NCBI GenBank assembly: GCA_914767715.1
Contig: OU612069.1
Location: 29,706,079-29,770,078 of the forward strand
From: Membranipora membranacea
Taxonomy: Eukaryota > Bryozoa > Gymnolaemata > Cheilostomatida > Membraniporidae
Direction: 5' to 3'
Length of the DNA: 64,000 nucleotides
Shown: in pieces, positions 35,195 through 47,764 of the stretch
Layout of the letters: each line of letters starts with the position of its first letter
Position numbering within the stretch: the stretch's first letter is position 1
Notes under the pieces: generated by a model
Seen by the model: the letters and a program-made list of their open reading frames with translations, nothing else
Databases searched by the model: none
What the model was told of the DNA's origin: nothing
Translations under genes and position numbers: made by a program

Positions 35195-35890
35195 CTGTAA
35201 ATAATAATAGTGAAAGTACAGATAATAATTCACAAAACTTGAATTTTGTGTTTATGACAGTCCTATTTTCAACCACATCTGTGTAGTAAAACCAATTGAT
35301 GGTTTGCCTATTTGCCCGATTACACTTTAATTGCCCGATCTTAAAGAGGTAGGAATCGAAGGGGGTGCACGGGGATTAATCATGTGAAGTGACAGGCAAG
35401 ACCATTGGCTGATCAATGTAATTAGAGGCGGAGAATGGCCTTGGTCTCCGCCTCTAACAGCCAGTCCACGTTGCGTTCTCAAGTGGTCAAGTGTGTTATA
35501 TAAGAAATTGTGATCCGCAGACACCCATAAATAAAGTTGAATAGAAGCTATGATATAGCTATTGTTGTGTTGGCTCATCACACTTGGGATTATAGGGTTT
35601 AATTACAACGGTCAATTTCAATCTTGACAACGGTATCGAGGCAACCTCCAAAACCATAAATCATAACATAAGAGCTCGTATATTTTGAAGCGGATGATTT
35701 GAAATCATCGGAACTGGGCGATTTCGTATGACATCAGTCATATTTTCACCACTTTCCAATGCCATTATTGGAATGAAAATTTATTGGGCATGTGTATCAC
35801 ACAATTCCGCATCAGCTTGTCTGATTCCCATTAAAAATAATTCACTGCTTCTCCTCTCAATTCCGAGAAAGCAGGAGGAATTTGAATGCT
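35195..35890. other. No gene recognised
   Basis: Intron of gene B. Sequence around 35700-35760 is weakly similar in inverted orientation to 38311-38395 (outer part of the inverted-repeat element). Confidence 0.4.
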
Positions 35891-35970
35891 GCTAACCCCA
35901 TTTGAATTTGATATGGCTGGGTGATCGCTTTACATTGACTGGCCCTTATATACCGGTCGAGGCACTTTAA
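35891..35970 (-). repeat. Left arm of long inverted repeat
   Basis: 80 bp that match 38220-38299 in inverted orientation with about two mismatches. The pair encloses about 2.25 kb including the hAT-like element; probably terminal parts of a larger DNA transposon. Confidence 0.75.
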
Positions 35971-36167
35971 TATTGAAAGCTTCAAATTATTAAGCGACCT
36001 ACCAGGCCTTTGAAGATAAACAATTTCAATCAAGTTGTCTTCCCTTTGAAAATTGACAGTGGCGTTGAGCACATCATTAGTGATGACAGAATTCATGGAA
36101 TAACTCCTATTCCAAGAAAGCTAAAACTAAGGGGTTGCCATAGGATCATGTCAGTGTAGTATGATAT

Positions 36168-36175
36168 CTGATGGC
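36168..36175. repeat. Target-site duplication CTGATGGC (left)
   Basis: Eight bases repeated exactly at 37179-37186, flanking the hAT-like element. Confidence 0.85.
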
Positions 36176-37178
36176 CATACTTGCCAAGTAATCTAAATAC
36201 AAAATAGGGAGATTCCATTTTACGGCGATACTGCATCACAACGTGGTGCTTCGAGGGTGCGATGCGCCCGAGTCACCCAAATGGGGGTTTGGGGGGGTGT
36301 GAGCCCCCCAACGGGGTACGGGGCGGAGCCCCGTCTGCAGAAGCTCTGTGAGCGTTTCCAGCCACTAGGAAGGGCTAAAAAGCTATATTTGACCCCAAAT
36401 AATTTCATATTTGTACTAGTACTGAAATATCAAACTGAGGTGAAATACACTTTAAACAATTACAATCAATCCATGGGCCCCTGGGACTCTTACATACATG
36501 CCTCTACATTGTCAATGTCCAGTATCAGACACCCCATTGGCAAAGTAGAGGCATGTAAGTCCCAGGGGCCTTTGCCTGTCAAGACAGGCTACAAGTGCCC
36601 ATGCATCATCAAGATCTGAAAATGTGCTCAGTCACAGACAGTGAGAATCCAGATAAGGTACTATATTTTTGTTTGACTAACATTAAATATGTTTCAAAGT
36701 CTTTGGTCCGAGGTTTGTTAAATTGTAGTGGACCTACCTTTGGAATTGTTAGGTTTCTATTTTCCTTCACTTAAATTTAACTAGTAGACAGTACAAAATG
36801 AATACTAAAAAATGTGTGATCTGAAAGGAAATGAAAACTAAAGGTATGCACTTGACTAGCTACTTTATATTGTGACCAATGACAGTCAGTGTTGTGAGTT
36901 ATGAGAGGATGCTATTGGTCATTTACAATAATAGGCTGAATCTTAACAGAACAGGTAAAATTGTTAGGATTGTTCAATTTGATAATTCCTTTCAATTTTG
37001 TGTGCAAAGACCTTAACAGTAACTAGTCAACAACAACATGTGCTTGGATTACTATCAAAAAATTGCGATTGGACTGTTTTCTCTAAAATCTGGAGGAAAT
37101 AGTGAGATTTACAAAAAGTGGGAGGTGGGTGTAAAAATCTGGAGGGTCACGCCTAAATCGGGAGACTTGGCAAGTATG
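36176..37178. mobile_element. Non-autonomous hAT-like element
   Basis: Begins CATACTTGCCAAGT and ends with its reverse complement, flanked by a perfect 8-bp duplication CTGATGGC: TIR type and TSD length fit the hAT superfamily. 1003 bp with no transposase reading frame. Carries a GC-rich block (36250-36340) with CCCCAACGGGGT, similar to 51080-51140, and an internal hairpin at 36475-36572. Inserted within the larger inverted-repeat structure, so it is the younger insertion. Confidence 0.8.
36475..36572. repeat. Hairpin / small foldback inside the hAT-like element
   Basis: GGCCCCTGGGACT...CATGCCTCTAC pairs with the reverse complement at 36545-36570 across a ~45-base loop. A diverged inverted copy of the left arm lies at 37600-37668, so this is a dispersed sequence. 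Confidence 0.6.
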
Positions 37179-37186
37179 CTGATGGC
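37179..37186. repeat. Target-site duplication CTGATGGC (right)
   Basis: Exact copy of 36168-36175 directly after the terminal GGCAAGTATG. Confidence 0.85.
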
Positions 37187-38219
37187 ATAGATTTCAATAC
37201 CCTACTCGGGATTATTTTTTTATTTTTTACGTACTGCCCAGTGGTTTTTTCAGGTAATTACAGTAAATGTATGTTGCTGATCACAGCAATAAATTGACCC
37301 AATGTACACCAATACACAATACAGTACACAATACACATATTATTGCATCGCTATGTTATGCCTGATTATTGTCTGCTGTGATCAGGTAAAATAGAGGTTA
37401 TCATGCTGATGACAAGAGAGGGTACTGTGTCTGTACTGGAATGTTGGATGAGGCCATTATAATTTGACTAGAAATACCGCAGGAATAAATGCCACAAAAC
37501 ATCAGGGGAATGGATAACAGACTATTTATTTTTTGTATTAGGTTAATTTGGTGATTGACTTGTGTTAGATGAATGGTTGACTGAATTATCCAGTATAGGT
37601 TTTGGGTGGTTGATACTTGACATCGGCAAAATGCAGGCTTGCAGGAATACAGATCCCAGGGGCCCATGACACAAACCCTCCCTAGCCTTATCTTCAGACT
37701 CTATTCCAAGCTCAATGTGGTCCAGATGGCCAAGTGAGGGGGATCGATGAAGTCAGTTTTTGTCCTCACAGTGTCAACCATAGTGTGAAGTTTGATGCGG
37801 TATTCTGCCTTTCCGTTCAGCTTTCCACAAGGCACCTTTACTCTGGTCCATGGTGTGACACTGAACTTCATATACATCTCCAGCGGTGAGGTTCATTTTC
37901 TGTATGAGTTGTGCTATAAATTGGCTTCTTTGACAGCGTTTCTTAACATCAACTTTATTACTAAGGTTGTCCACTTATTGAGCAGCAGCGATTGTAGCTG
38001 TAGATTGCTGATCAATAATTATAATTTCAGGTTCTTGTGGAGTTTGGTGGCAGTCCTGCAGTTGACCTGTTACCACATTGTCAATTGTCGTTTAGGGTAA
38101 AGATTATAAATTATTGTTAGGCTTATGGTACTGGCATTCAATTTACTGTTATTCCTTATGACTTGTTACATTATGTTACAGCTCTGTTATGTAAACCTTG
38201 ATATACTCTGTAAATCACT
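37187..38219. other. Interior of inverted-repeat element, no gene recognised
   Basis: Contains a diverged inverted copy of the 36475 hairpin arm (37600-37668) and short ORFs on both strands without recognisable domains. Confidence 0.4.
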
Positions 38220-38299
38220 TTAAAGTGCCTCGACCGGTATAAAAGGGCCAGTCAATGTAAAGCGATCACTCAGCCATATCAAATTCAAATGGGGTTAGC
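38220..38299 (+). repeat. Right arm of long inverted repeat
   Basis: Inverted partner of 35891-35970 (about 78 of 80 bases). Sequence further right (38311-38395) continues with weaker inverted similarity to about 35700-35760. Confidence 0.75.
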
Positions 38300-40010
38300 A
38301 AAAATCTCCTTAGAAAGTGGTGAAAATGCATCAGCTTTGACTCAAAATTGCACAGCCACAGAGATTTCAAATTACCCGCCCCACATTTTACTGGTTCTTA
38401 TTGGTCGATTTTGAAATACGATTGACAGATTTATATAGTGCCTAGAATTTTTTTCAATTGCCTAGTTACGGTTGCTGTCATTAATTGGCAATTATATGCT
38501 ATTAAAATGCTACAATCAAGTTTACATGAGATGCGATAAAATAGCTATATGGGCTTTATCCAAGGCAATGTTGAATACAGTATTTTGCATTGATGTTGCA
38601 GACAAGCAGCCACAAATAAACACTATTCTTATCGATCATTTTGGGAGTTTGTGAGGGTTGCAATCACCAAAACTCTATGTATCTCATCTAAGAGATTAGT
38701 ATGATACAGTATAAAGGATTCGAGTAAACACGAGTATGATGATGTCATGTATGTTTTTCATGATGTGACATAAATAAACAATCACTTCATTTATGATTGG
38801 TGATCCTGAAAAAGGCCATTGGGTTCAGGGCTAGTCGTTTTGGTTGTCGCACATTGTCATCCATGTATACCGGACATATGGAGGATTGGCTACTTTTTTT
38901 GGGAGTATACCAATTAGCCGCAACATTTTTATGGACCTGTCTTTTCCATGAATGTTACATGTAGTGGAGAATTCCCATCTGCTGCAATAGAGCAACAACT
39001 AGAAATTTCCTGAATTTCAGATGCGACCATAATGAATATATCGTACACCAAAATTTTGAACAATGCGAGAAAGTGCGTTTCAACTTTTCTCTGTGGTGAG
39101 AGTGCAACTGGCCAAACAAAGTGACCTTTTCGGCAAAACTCACAATCGACCGGAGGTTGGCTATGGCCGGATTATCACACATTTTCACACCACAGTCGAA
39201 ATGACTTCCCTTCGGATGTTCACTTTACCACGGACATCCTCCGTCTTTTGCATTTATCTTCATCTGCTCATAGGCCTCTAATGTAACGCATACCATTAAA
39301 AATTTGTACTGCAAATTTTTCTGTAACAAGTTTTTTCTAGAGGAAGGTAATGCAGCAACATCTCTCTAATTCACTTTCATTTCTGCAAGATTATTTTTAT
39401 TATCATTGCGTCAAAGATTATTACATTTATACCTCTACGATAGTTAGAATAAGTTTACACTATTCATTGTACAGGACCGTAGTTCTAGGTGAGGCAGAAA
39501 GGCACTGCCTCCCCTAGATAGCTAAATACAGTGGCCTAAAAACACTCTAATTTAATAATCCATGTCAGAATCAGCTCCTCTGGGATTTCCAGTTGCTTAA
39601 ACTGGCTTAAATTTCTCGGGGAGGAGGTTACTGGTGATGCATTGGACTCGCCTCGGACCTTTGCCTCCCCTACCATTTTTTCTAATCTACGGCTCAATGG
39701 TGTTGCTTGTCAATAGCAAATACTAATTATGTTTAATCCCGTGCACTGCCTTTTGAGTTCACACTTTGAATCTGTTGGGTAATTCATGAATATGATTGCT
39801 CACTGCTTCGGACAAAGTAAATCCTTATTACATCATGACCGGAAAATTTAAATTTGTCACAACTTGAACACACCAACACAAAGACCAGGGCGGGCCCAAA
39901 TCCCCCCAGACCAATCACGGACAGCCAACGCCCCATAAAGATGTTGGGAGGTTGCCAGAAGCTGCAACAAATACACTGCTTGACACAATACTGCACCCTG
40001 GATCCCCTGT
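38300..40010. other. No gene recognised
   Basis: Unassigned sequence, mostly AT-rich. A segment at 39480-39690 (CACTGCCTCCCC...TTTGCCTCCCC) has the look of a repeat end. Sequence at 39890-40010 may be the frameshifted lead-in of the next feature. Confidence 0.35.
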
Positions 40011-40385
40011 TTGAAGAGTAAATCACATATTGTGATCACGAACCAAAGACCAGACTTAATTGTTTGGTCTGACAAAGAAAAAGCACTAATACTGATGGAA
40101 TTGACGGTGCCTTGGGAAGAAAATCTCTCATATGCGCATGAGAGAAAACTGACAAGATACGAAGATCTGGTCACACAACGCCAAGACAAAGGTTGGAATT
40201 GCGAATTATTCGCAGTGGAAGTTGGCTGCCGTGGATTCATGGCTAGATCAGCTACCAAATTTCTGACTAGAGTTGGGCTTTCAGGAAGAGCACTCAAACA
40301 AGCCACAAAAAGCATAGTACATGAGGCAGAAAGCGCATCTGCATGGATATGGCAACAGCACTGTGTGAAGACAAAAGCTAAGTAA
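40011..40385 (+). pseudogene. C-terminal fragment of a retroelement polyprotein
   Basis: 124 residues, 5' truncated. RPDLIVW...LMELTVPWEEN, AHERK and VEVGCRGF recall the C-terminal domain found in many repetitive invertebrate RT-containing genes; the PD-x(n)-ELTVP pattern resembles a PD-(D/E)XK nuclease core. The open frame starts inside the domain, and a different frame just upstream (LPEAATNTLLDTILHPG) looks like its continuation after a frameshift. Remnant rather than host gene. Confidence 0.55.
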
Positions 40386-41603
40386 TCCTATTACTTGTAA
40401 GCTGGGGTTTAACACACTCACTTTGTTTTGTGGAGTTGGCCAGCATTTAATTTCTTTTGTTATAATCCTTGTAAGGATTAGAATGAGGGGATTAAGTGAT
40501 GATAAGCAAATTGCTTGGGGTAGAAGGCTAAGCAAGATTATGCCTTTAATACTCAAATTAAAGTAGTTTAATCTCTGCAGAGTGAAAATCAAAGTGAGTT
40601 TGAGTTAGATCTAAGGTTTTACAAACATAGGATTAAAAGCTTGGCCCTCGCATAAAAGGCAGGCAGAGCGAGACAGGAAATCACAGTCAGCCCACTGGCT
40701 GTCGCGCAAACAAGTCATCTCTCTGACTTGTGTATGAGTTGTACTATGCTCAATGTGGTGAATTTGAGTAGTGAACGAGTGGCACGAGGGGCGGGTGCCT
40801 TGACGATAGCGACTTTGCGCCGATGAGTTGATGGAAAGCAAACCTCCCTGCACTGGTTTGGCTTAGAGTATAAGCATGAGAGTGATGGGGCGAACATTGT
40901 TGCACTGAAACAATGAAGAGTTGGCAGCCTCCCTGGTTGCGCAACAGTGTAAACACACCAATTATGTCAAACCACCGAAACTTACAAAATGCACTGAGGG
41001 ATCGATGAGATTGATTGAGATGCTCAGCAACACACGGGGTGGCTTCATGCTGCTGGGGCCGGCCATGAGGAGGTTGTACTAGAGAAGGCCTCGAAACAGC
41101 GTTTGACTCATGGTTTCTAGCTGAAGACCTGTGTGTTGTGCAGTGGTATGCGCACCACTGTATGTTGTATCCAGATCTGAAATTGGACTGAACCTAATCC
41201 TGCAGATGAGAGCAGTGACAACAACTTTGGAGTTAAAACGAGTCTCCAGCTTAAGCTGGTGAAACAAAAGAACATTTAATTTGAATACATAATACCTGGG
41301 TTTGTTACATAATGAATTTTAGTTTGTTTTTGTTAAGCTGATGAGTATCTTTACACTCCCACCTTGAGTTTTTATAAAAAAAAAAGAAATACAGAGAAAG
41401 GTCGATCCACCGCTGACTGTTCCAGACCCGGAAATAAAACTATGCTAAGTCTTGGCGTAATATACGAGATTGGGACAACTAAATATGAGGTTTATAACGT
41501 AGATTAATGGGACATTTGCGGCATTTCAGCATCTGGAAAGTTTTCGCCATGTTAGATCACAGTTTGGGAAAAAATCACATATAGGGAAAAAGGCAAAAGA
41601 TTT
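40386..41603. other. No gene recognised
   Basis: Small ORFs overlap in several frames without motifs or splice support. Confidence 0.4.
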
Positions 41604-42005
41604 CACTTTAACGATTCCCTATCGTTAGACTTTCAGCTTAGGGGATTATGTGACTTGGGATTTTTACTGATGGAACTTGGACTTTTGTCGTACAATTTAT
41701 AACATTTATTGTCGAGCTTTACCGAGATTCACACCGTGAAATCTAAAAAGATTAACACAAATAATGACTATATATAAAAGCATTACACAGGTTCTCAAAA
41801 AGTAACCTTTATGGTGTTACTTTACAGCTTTTAAAATATAGTCATTATTTGTGTTAATCTTTTTAGATTTCACGGTGTGAATCTCGGTAAAGCTCGACAA
41901 TAAATGTTGTAAATTGTACAACAAAAGTCCAAGTTCCATCAGTAAAAATCCCAAGTGACATAATCCCCTAAGCTGAAAGTCTAACGATAGGGAATCGTTA
42001 AAGGT
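41604..42005. mobile_element. Foldback (MITE-like) element
   Basis: Nearly perfect inverted repeat of about 170 bp per arm: left arm CACTTTAACGATTCC... to about 41775, right arm from about 41838 to ...CGTTAAAGGTG, around a ~60-bp loop. No coding capacity and no convincing target duplication. High arm identity suggests a fairly recent insertion. It sits at the edge of a gene B LRR unit. Confidence 0.75.
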
Positions 42006-42214
42006 GATAACACCTGATTGGTCTTTTGGGAGTCTTCAAACATATCAATGCAGGAGACTCATAATCAGTGAACCCATCATAAGAGGTTGTTGAGACTTAT
42101 TTAGGATAATAATTATTCCTCAACGGTGGTTAACTTATAAATAATCAAGTTAATCAGTACTATTGTATATATTGAGAGTTGAGGTCTCAGTAACAGGAAG
42201 TGATGCTTATTTAC

Positions 42215-42355
42215 CTGTCAGGTAGATCAGTGAGTCCGCAAGAAGACACATCAAGCTTCTTTAGGCTCTTTAGTTCTCCGATCCAGTCAGGTAATGTACT
42301 CAGACTTGTATTCGATCCTACATTCAGTTCCTGCAGACCAGTCAGATACCTCATA
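42215..42355 (-). CDS. Gene B LRR exon (surface GSNT)
   Basis: Last cassette before the Roc exon. LQELNV-GSNT, PDWIGE, DVSSCGLTDLPD; donor GTAAAT, acceptor TTACAG, phase 2-2. Confidence 0.85.
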
Positions 42356-43137
42356 CTGTAACAAGGAAAGTTATGTGAAGGTAAAGGGTTAGAAGTCGTG
42401 CTATGGAAATCACCAGTCTTTTGGCTACATAGCCGGACCGAGAGGCAGCCAGACCACAGATGACAAATCAACAGACTAGGGAGTACAGGAATGCTATGCA
42501 GTAGAGTGAAACATGATTATCATGGTTCACCTATGCTATAATAATACCTTATGGCTCAAAGTTGTGTGTCCCTGTAATATTGTGCAGACAACTCTATCAC
42601 TGAATCAAGTCATGTTACCGACCACTACACCAGTGGTCTGCTTTTATTGGTTGATGTGCTGTTAAAATGGGTTAACCCTTTAAATGATAAATCATGGTGT
42701 AAAATAGTCCTATGTAAGTATTATATCTTCCCGATGTGCGGAAAAGTTAGACGGAAGATAATATCTGTATCAGCTATGTTTAGTTTATTTTTAACAAGGA
42801 GTAACAGGTTTGGTTTAAGTTACAAAGTTAGAATATTTACTGTATTATACTTTGATGATTTACATGTTAGGGAGGTCTTGACACAATTTGGGAGATACTT
42901 TCAGCTCTTCCACCGGGCCAGTGAAAAATCTATAACTATGACAATGCTGGCGACTCAAAATCAGTGAACCTATCAAGGAGATTATTGATACTTTGCTAAG
43001 AAAATCACTTTTTCTTAGTTCCCTCCATGACGGTTAACTTATAAATTGTCGAGTTAATCACCATCCACATCAGTCAGTATAATATTGTATTATATTGAGA
43101 GTTGAGGTAACAGTGGTAATAAGTGATGCTTATTCAC

Positions 43138-43278
43138 CTGTCAGGTAGATCAGTGAGTCCGCAAGAAGACACATCAAGCTTCTTTAGGCTCTTTAGTTCT
43201 CCGATCCAGTCAGGTAATGTACTCAGACTCGTATTCGATCCTTCATTCAGTTCCTGTAGACCAGTCAGATATCTTATA
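43138..43278 (-). CDS. Gene B LRR exon (surface GSNT, variant)
   Basis: IRYLTGLQELNE-GSNT with Val to Glu before the surface tetrad; DVSSCGLTDLPD. Second of three closely related cassettes. Confidence 0.85.
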
Positions 43279-44060
43279 CTGTAACAAGGAAAGTTATGTG
43301 AAGGTAAAGGGTTAGAAGTCGTGCTATGGAAATCACCAGTCTTTTGGCTACATAGCCGGACCGAGAGGCAGCCAGACCACAGATGACAAATCAACAGACT
43401 TGGGAGTACAGGAATGCTATGCGGTAGAGTGAAACATGATTATCATGGTTCACCTATGCTATAATAATACCTTATGGCTCAAAGTTGTGTGCCCCTGTAA
43501 TATTGTGCAGACAACTCTATCACTGAATCAAGTCATGTTACCGACCACTACACCAGTGGTCTGCTTTTATTGGTTGATGTGCTGTTAAAATGGTTTAACC
43601 CTTCAAATGATAAATCATGGTGTAAAATAGTCCTATGTAAGTATTATATCTTCCCGATGTGCGGAAAAGTTAGACGGAAGATAATATCTGTATCAGCTAT
43701 GTTTAGTTTATTTTTAGCAAGGAGTAACAGGTTTGGTTCAATTTACAAAGTTAGAATATTTACTGTATTATACTTTGATGATTTACAAGTTACGGAGGTC
43801 TTGACGCAATTTGGGAGATACTTTCAGCTCTTCCACCGGGTCAGTGAAACATCTATAACTATGACAATGCTGGCGACTCAAAATCAGAGAACCTATCAAG
43901 GAGATTATTGAGACTGTGCTAAGTAAGTCACTATTTCTGAGTTCCCTCCACGACGGTTAACTTATAAATTGTCGAATTAATCACCATCCACATCAGACAG
44001 TATAATATTGTATTATATTGAGAGTTGAGGTAACAGTGGTAATAAGTGATGCTTATTCAC

Positions 44061-44201
44061 CTGTCAGGTAGATCAGTGAGTCCGCAAGAAGACACATCAA
44101 GCTTCTTTAGGCTCTTTAGTTCTCCGATCCTGTCAGGTAATGTACTCAGACTTGTATACGATCCTACATTCAGTTCCTGCAGACCTGTCAGATGTCTCAT
44201 A
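44061..44201 (-). CDS. Gene B LRR exon (surface GSYT)
   Basis: MRHLTGLQELNV-GSYT, PDRIGE, DVSSCGLTDLPD. The conserved Asn of the LRR turn is Tyr here. Confidence 0.85.
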
Positions 44202-44433
44202 CTGTAACAAGGAAAGTTATGTGAAGGTAAAGGGTTAGAAGTCGTGCTATGGAAATCACCAGTCTTTTGGCTACATAGCCGGACCGAGAGGCAGCCAGAC
44301 CACAGATGACAAATCAACAGACTAGGGAGTACAGGAATGCTATGCGGTAGAGTGAAACATGATTATCATGGTTCACCTATGCTATAATAATACCTTATGG
44401 CTCAAAGTTGTGTGCCCCTGTAATATTGTGCAG

Positions 44434-45162
44434 AATAAATCAGACTTTCAAGTCTGATTTATTACCTGGTCAATTCAATAGCCTTTCCAAATGGCAAATT
44501 ACAGCCATAAATATCAATTGGCTGAGAACAATTTCAGCATTCAGCACTGGTGACTGAGCTAAGGACTGATGGCTGATGACTGTCAGCTTCCTTAGTACCA
44601 GAGCATAGAGCTATGCTGTGCTATTCCTATTGCAGGACAGTAGATAAGGCCCTTTTAAACCTAGATTTTATAAATACTCCAGGGCACTATGATCTTGGAC
44701 TCTATCTCTTGGCTCCATTGGTTTGGGTCTTTGGGCCACTGATCTGGACTAACTAACTAAGGTGTGGTGTTGGATGAGATTAACTTTACTTTGTCATTAC
44801 CTGTGTTGTAGTCTAATTCTGTCTCAGACACTAGATCTTTATGGATGGCATGCTCATTGAGTTCAAGGAGTCCATTGGCAGGATGGATAAATGCAAGCTT
44901 TTGCTCGAAAAAGTGATTCTTTGAGAGGGAGAATTTATAAGTTGTCTTATTTTTGTCAAATTAAAGACAATCCTTAAACTTTCTTATGTCAGAATATTCT
45001 TAATAGTAAACTGTCATATTCCTATTGGCTGGGCGATGGAGGCATTCACAGCTTTAGTCAGTTGCATGCAGCTTGCTAGTGCACTGATCTTTCTGAGTTT
45101 GCCTGTGGACACCCACCTCCTCCCCTTAATTTTCACCTCCTAAATTAGGTGAATGAATATTG
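44434..45162. repeat. Duplicated insert replacing part of an LRR intron
   Basis: Starts with the hairpin AATAAATCAGACTT-TC-AAGTCTGATTTATT (44434-44463) and ends where LRR-unit intron sequence resumes (CAAGTTACGG, 45163). A second copy, also followed by LRR-unit sequence, is at 51354-52075. No conserved ORF. Flanking LRR sequence between hairpin and resumption point is missing, so it came with a deletion or as a rearranged unit. Confidence 0.7.
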
Positions 45163-45437
45163 CAAGTTACGGAAGTCGTGACACAACTTTTGAGATACTT
45201 TCAGCTCTTCAACCGGGCCAGTGAAACATCTATAACTATGACAATGCTAGCGACTCAAAACCAGTGAACCTATCAAGGAGACTATTGAGACTGTGCTAAG
45301 TAAATCACTATTTCTGAGTTCCCTCCACGACGGTTAACTTATAAATTGTCGTGTCAATCACCATACACATCAGTCAGTATAATATTATATTATATTGAGA
45401 ATTGAGGTAACAGTGGTAATACGTGATGCTTATTTAC

Positions 45438-45578
45438 CTGTCAGGTAGTTCTGTGAGCCTGCAGTATGTCACATCAAGCTTCTTTAGGCTCTTTAATTCT
45501 CCGATCCAATCAGGTAATGTACTCAGACTTCTATTCCATTGTACAATCAGTTCCTCAAGACCAGTCAGATATCTCATA
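45438..45578 (-). CDS. Gene B LRR exon (surface QWNR)
   Basis: LEELIV-QWNR, PDWIGE, DVTYCRLTELPD; donor GTAAAT. Confidence 0.85.
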
Positions 45579-46360
45579 CTGTAACAAGGAAAGTTATGTG
45601 AAGGTAAAGGGTTAGAAGTCGTGCTATGGAAATCACCAGTCTTTTGGCTACACAGCCCGAACGAAAGGCAGCCAGACCACAGATGACAAATCAACAGACT
45701 TGGGAGTACAGGAATGCTATGCAGTAGAGTGAAACATGATTATCATGGTTCACCTATGTTAGAATAATACCTTATGGCTCCAAGTTGTGTGCCCCTGTAA
45801 TATTGTGCAGACAACTCTGTCGCAGAATCAAGTCATGATATTGACCACTACACCAGTGGTCTGCTTTTATTGGTTGATGTGCTGTTAAAATGGTTCAACT
45901 CTTTAAATGATAATTCATGGTTTAAAATAGTCCTATGTAAGTATTATATCTTCCCAATGTGCGGAAAAGTTAGACGGAGGATAATATCTGTATCAGCTAA
46001 GTTTAGTTTATTTTTAGCAAGGGGTAACAGGTTTGGTTTAATTAACAAAGTTAGAATATTTACTGTATTATACTTTGATGATTTACAAGTTACGGAGGTC
46101 TTGACACAATTTTGGAGATACTTTCAGCTCTTCCACCGGGCCAGTGGATCATCTATAACTATGACAATGCTGGCGACTCAAAATCAGTGAACCTATCAAG
46201 GAGATTATTGAGACTGTGCTAAGTAAATCACTATTTCTGAGTTCCCTCCACGACAGTTAACTTATAAATTGTCGAGTCAATCACCATCCACATCAGTCAG
46301 TATAATATTGTATTATATTGAGAGTTGAGGTAACAGTGGTAATAAGTGATGCTTATTCAC

Positions 46361-46501
46361 CTGTCAGGTAGTTCTGTGAGACTGCAGTTTGCCACATCAA
46401 GCTTCTTCAGGCTCTTTAGTTCTCTGATCCAATCAGGTAATGTACTCAGACTTGTATTCAATTTTACAAACAGTTCCTCCAGACCAGTCAGATATCTCAT
46501 A
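46361..46501 (-). CDS. Gene B LRR exon (surface KLNT)
   Basis: LEELFV-KLNT, PDWIRE, DVANCSLTELPD. Acceptor is GGTACAG rather than GTTACAG. Its upstream intron carries an insertion beginning AGTAGTATCTAGTCC that is also at the very end of the window next to 63804-63944. Confidence 0.82.
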
Positions 46502-47623
46502 CTGTACCAAGGAAAGTTATGAGAAAGTTATAGGTTAAAAGTAGTATCTAGTCCAAAGCAACCTCAATATTTGGTCGAATTGAAGACGACCATTCATTTT
46601 ATTTTTATTTATGTGCCGTACATTCGACGCTATCAACCTTTCACAGGATGGATATTAGAACTTAAGCAATACACAAACTTCAAACTTCAAACCAGCTTGC
46701 TAACTTCATAGCAGGGAGAAAGACCCACCGAACCCCAAATGATGTATCGACTCACTTGAGTGTGCATGAAGGAATGCTATGCAGTAGAGTGAAACATGAT
46801 TATCATGGTTCACCTATGCTATAATAATACCTGATGGCTCAAAGTTGTGTGCCCCTGTAACATTATGCAGAAAACTCTGTCACTGAATCAAGTCATGTTA
46901 TCGACCACTACACCAGTGGTCTGCTTTTATTGGTTAATGGCTGTTAAAATGGTTAAGCCCTTCAAATGATAAATTATAGTGTAAAGTAGTCCTACGTATG
47001 TTTTATAGTAGATGCTAAAAAATCCTAGGGAGCGTAGAGTAAGACTATACCAATAATCAGTATTAATACTACATGCTATGACTCCAAGTATGTGTTTTTT
47101 TAGCATCAGCAAGCATATCTTCAGTGGTATTTTTTTTCAATCATTTGTTCTGTGGAGAATATGGCCTCATTCGGATATCACTTCTCTCCACTAAGGCATG
47201 TCGGATGTTTAATACGAAGTAGATCATCGCTCAACCGGTGAGCGATTTTGTACTTTTTAACTAGTAGCAAAATTTTCATCTGCCACTACTAATGTAGGAA
47301 AGTGTGAGAGTAGGAAGTGGGATAATGTCGATAATTTTCGAGTTTTGCTGATATCAAATTTCAGGTCTTAACCCAGCTCTGAGATACATTCAACTCCTCC
47401 AGACCACTCAAAAACCTTGAACTTATCAATACAGGCGACTCATAATCAGTGAACCCATCGAAAGTGGTTGTTGAGACTTCTTTGAGATAATCGTTACTCC
47501 TGAGTTTCCTCAAGGGTGGTCAATTTATAAATAATCAAGTTAATCACCCTCCACATAAATCAGTATAATATTGTATTATATTGAGAGTTGAGGTATCAGT
47601 AGCAGGAAGTGATGCTTATTTAC
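46502..47623. other. Gene B intron with insertions
   Basis: LRR-unit intron interrupted by about 220 bp at 46541-46760 and by about 260 bp at 46990-47290; no exon seen. Confidence 0.5.
47011..47107. mobile_element. Small foldback element
   Basis: 97 bp with 12-bp inverted ends GATGCTAAAAAA / TTTTTTAGCATC. Non-coding, no clear target duplication. Confidence 0.45.
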
Positions 47624-47764
47624 CTGTCAGGTAGTTCTGTGAGCCTGCAGTTTGCCACATCAAGCTTCTTCAGGCTCTTTAGTTCTCCGATCCAATCAGG
47701 TAATGTACTCAGACGTTCATTCGATCGTACAAGCAGTTCCTGCAGACCAGTCAGATATCTGATA
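47624..47764 (-). CDS. Gene B LRR exon (surface RSNE)
   Basis: IRYLTGLQELLV-RSNE, then R instead of S before LSTLPD; DVANCRLTELPD. The unit is paralogous to that of gene A exon 25948-26088, sharing the RTE-bearing intron. Confidence 0.85.
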
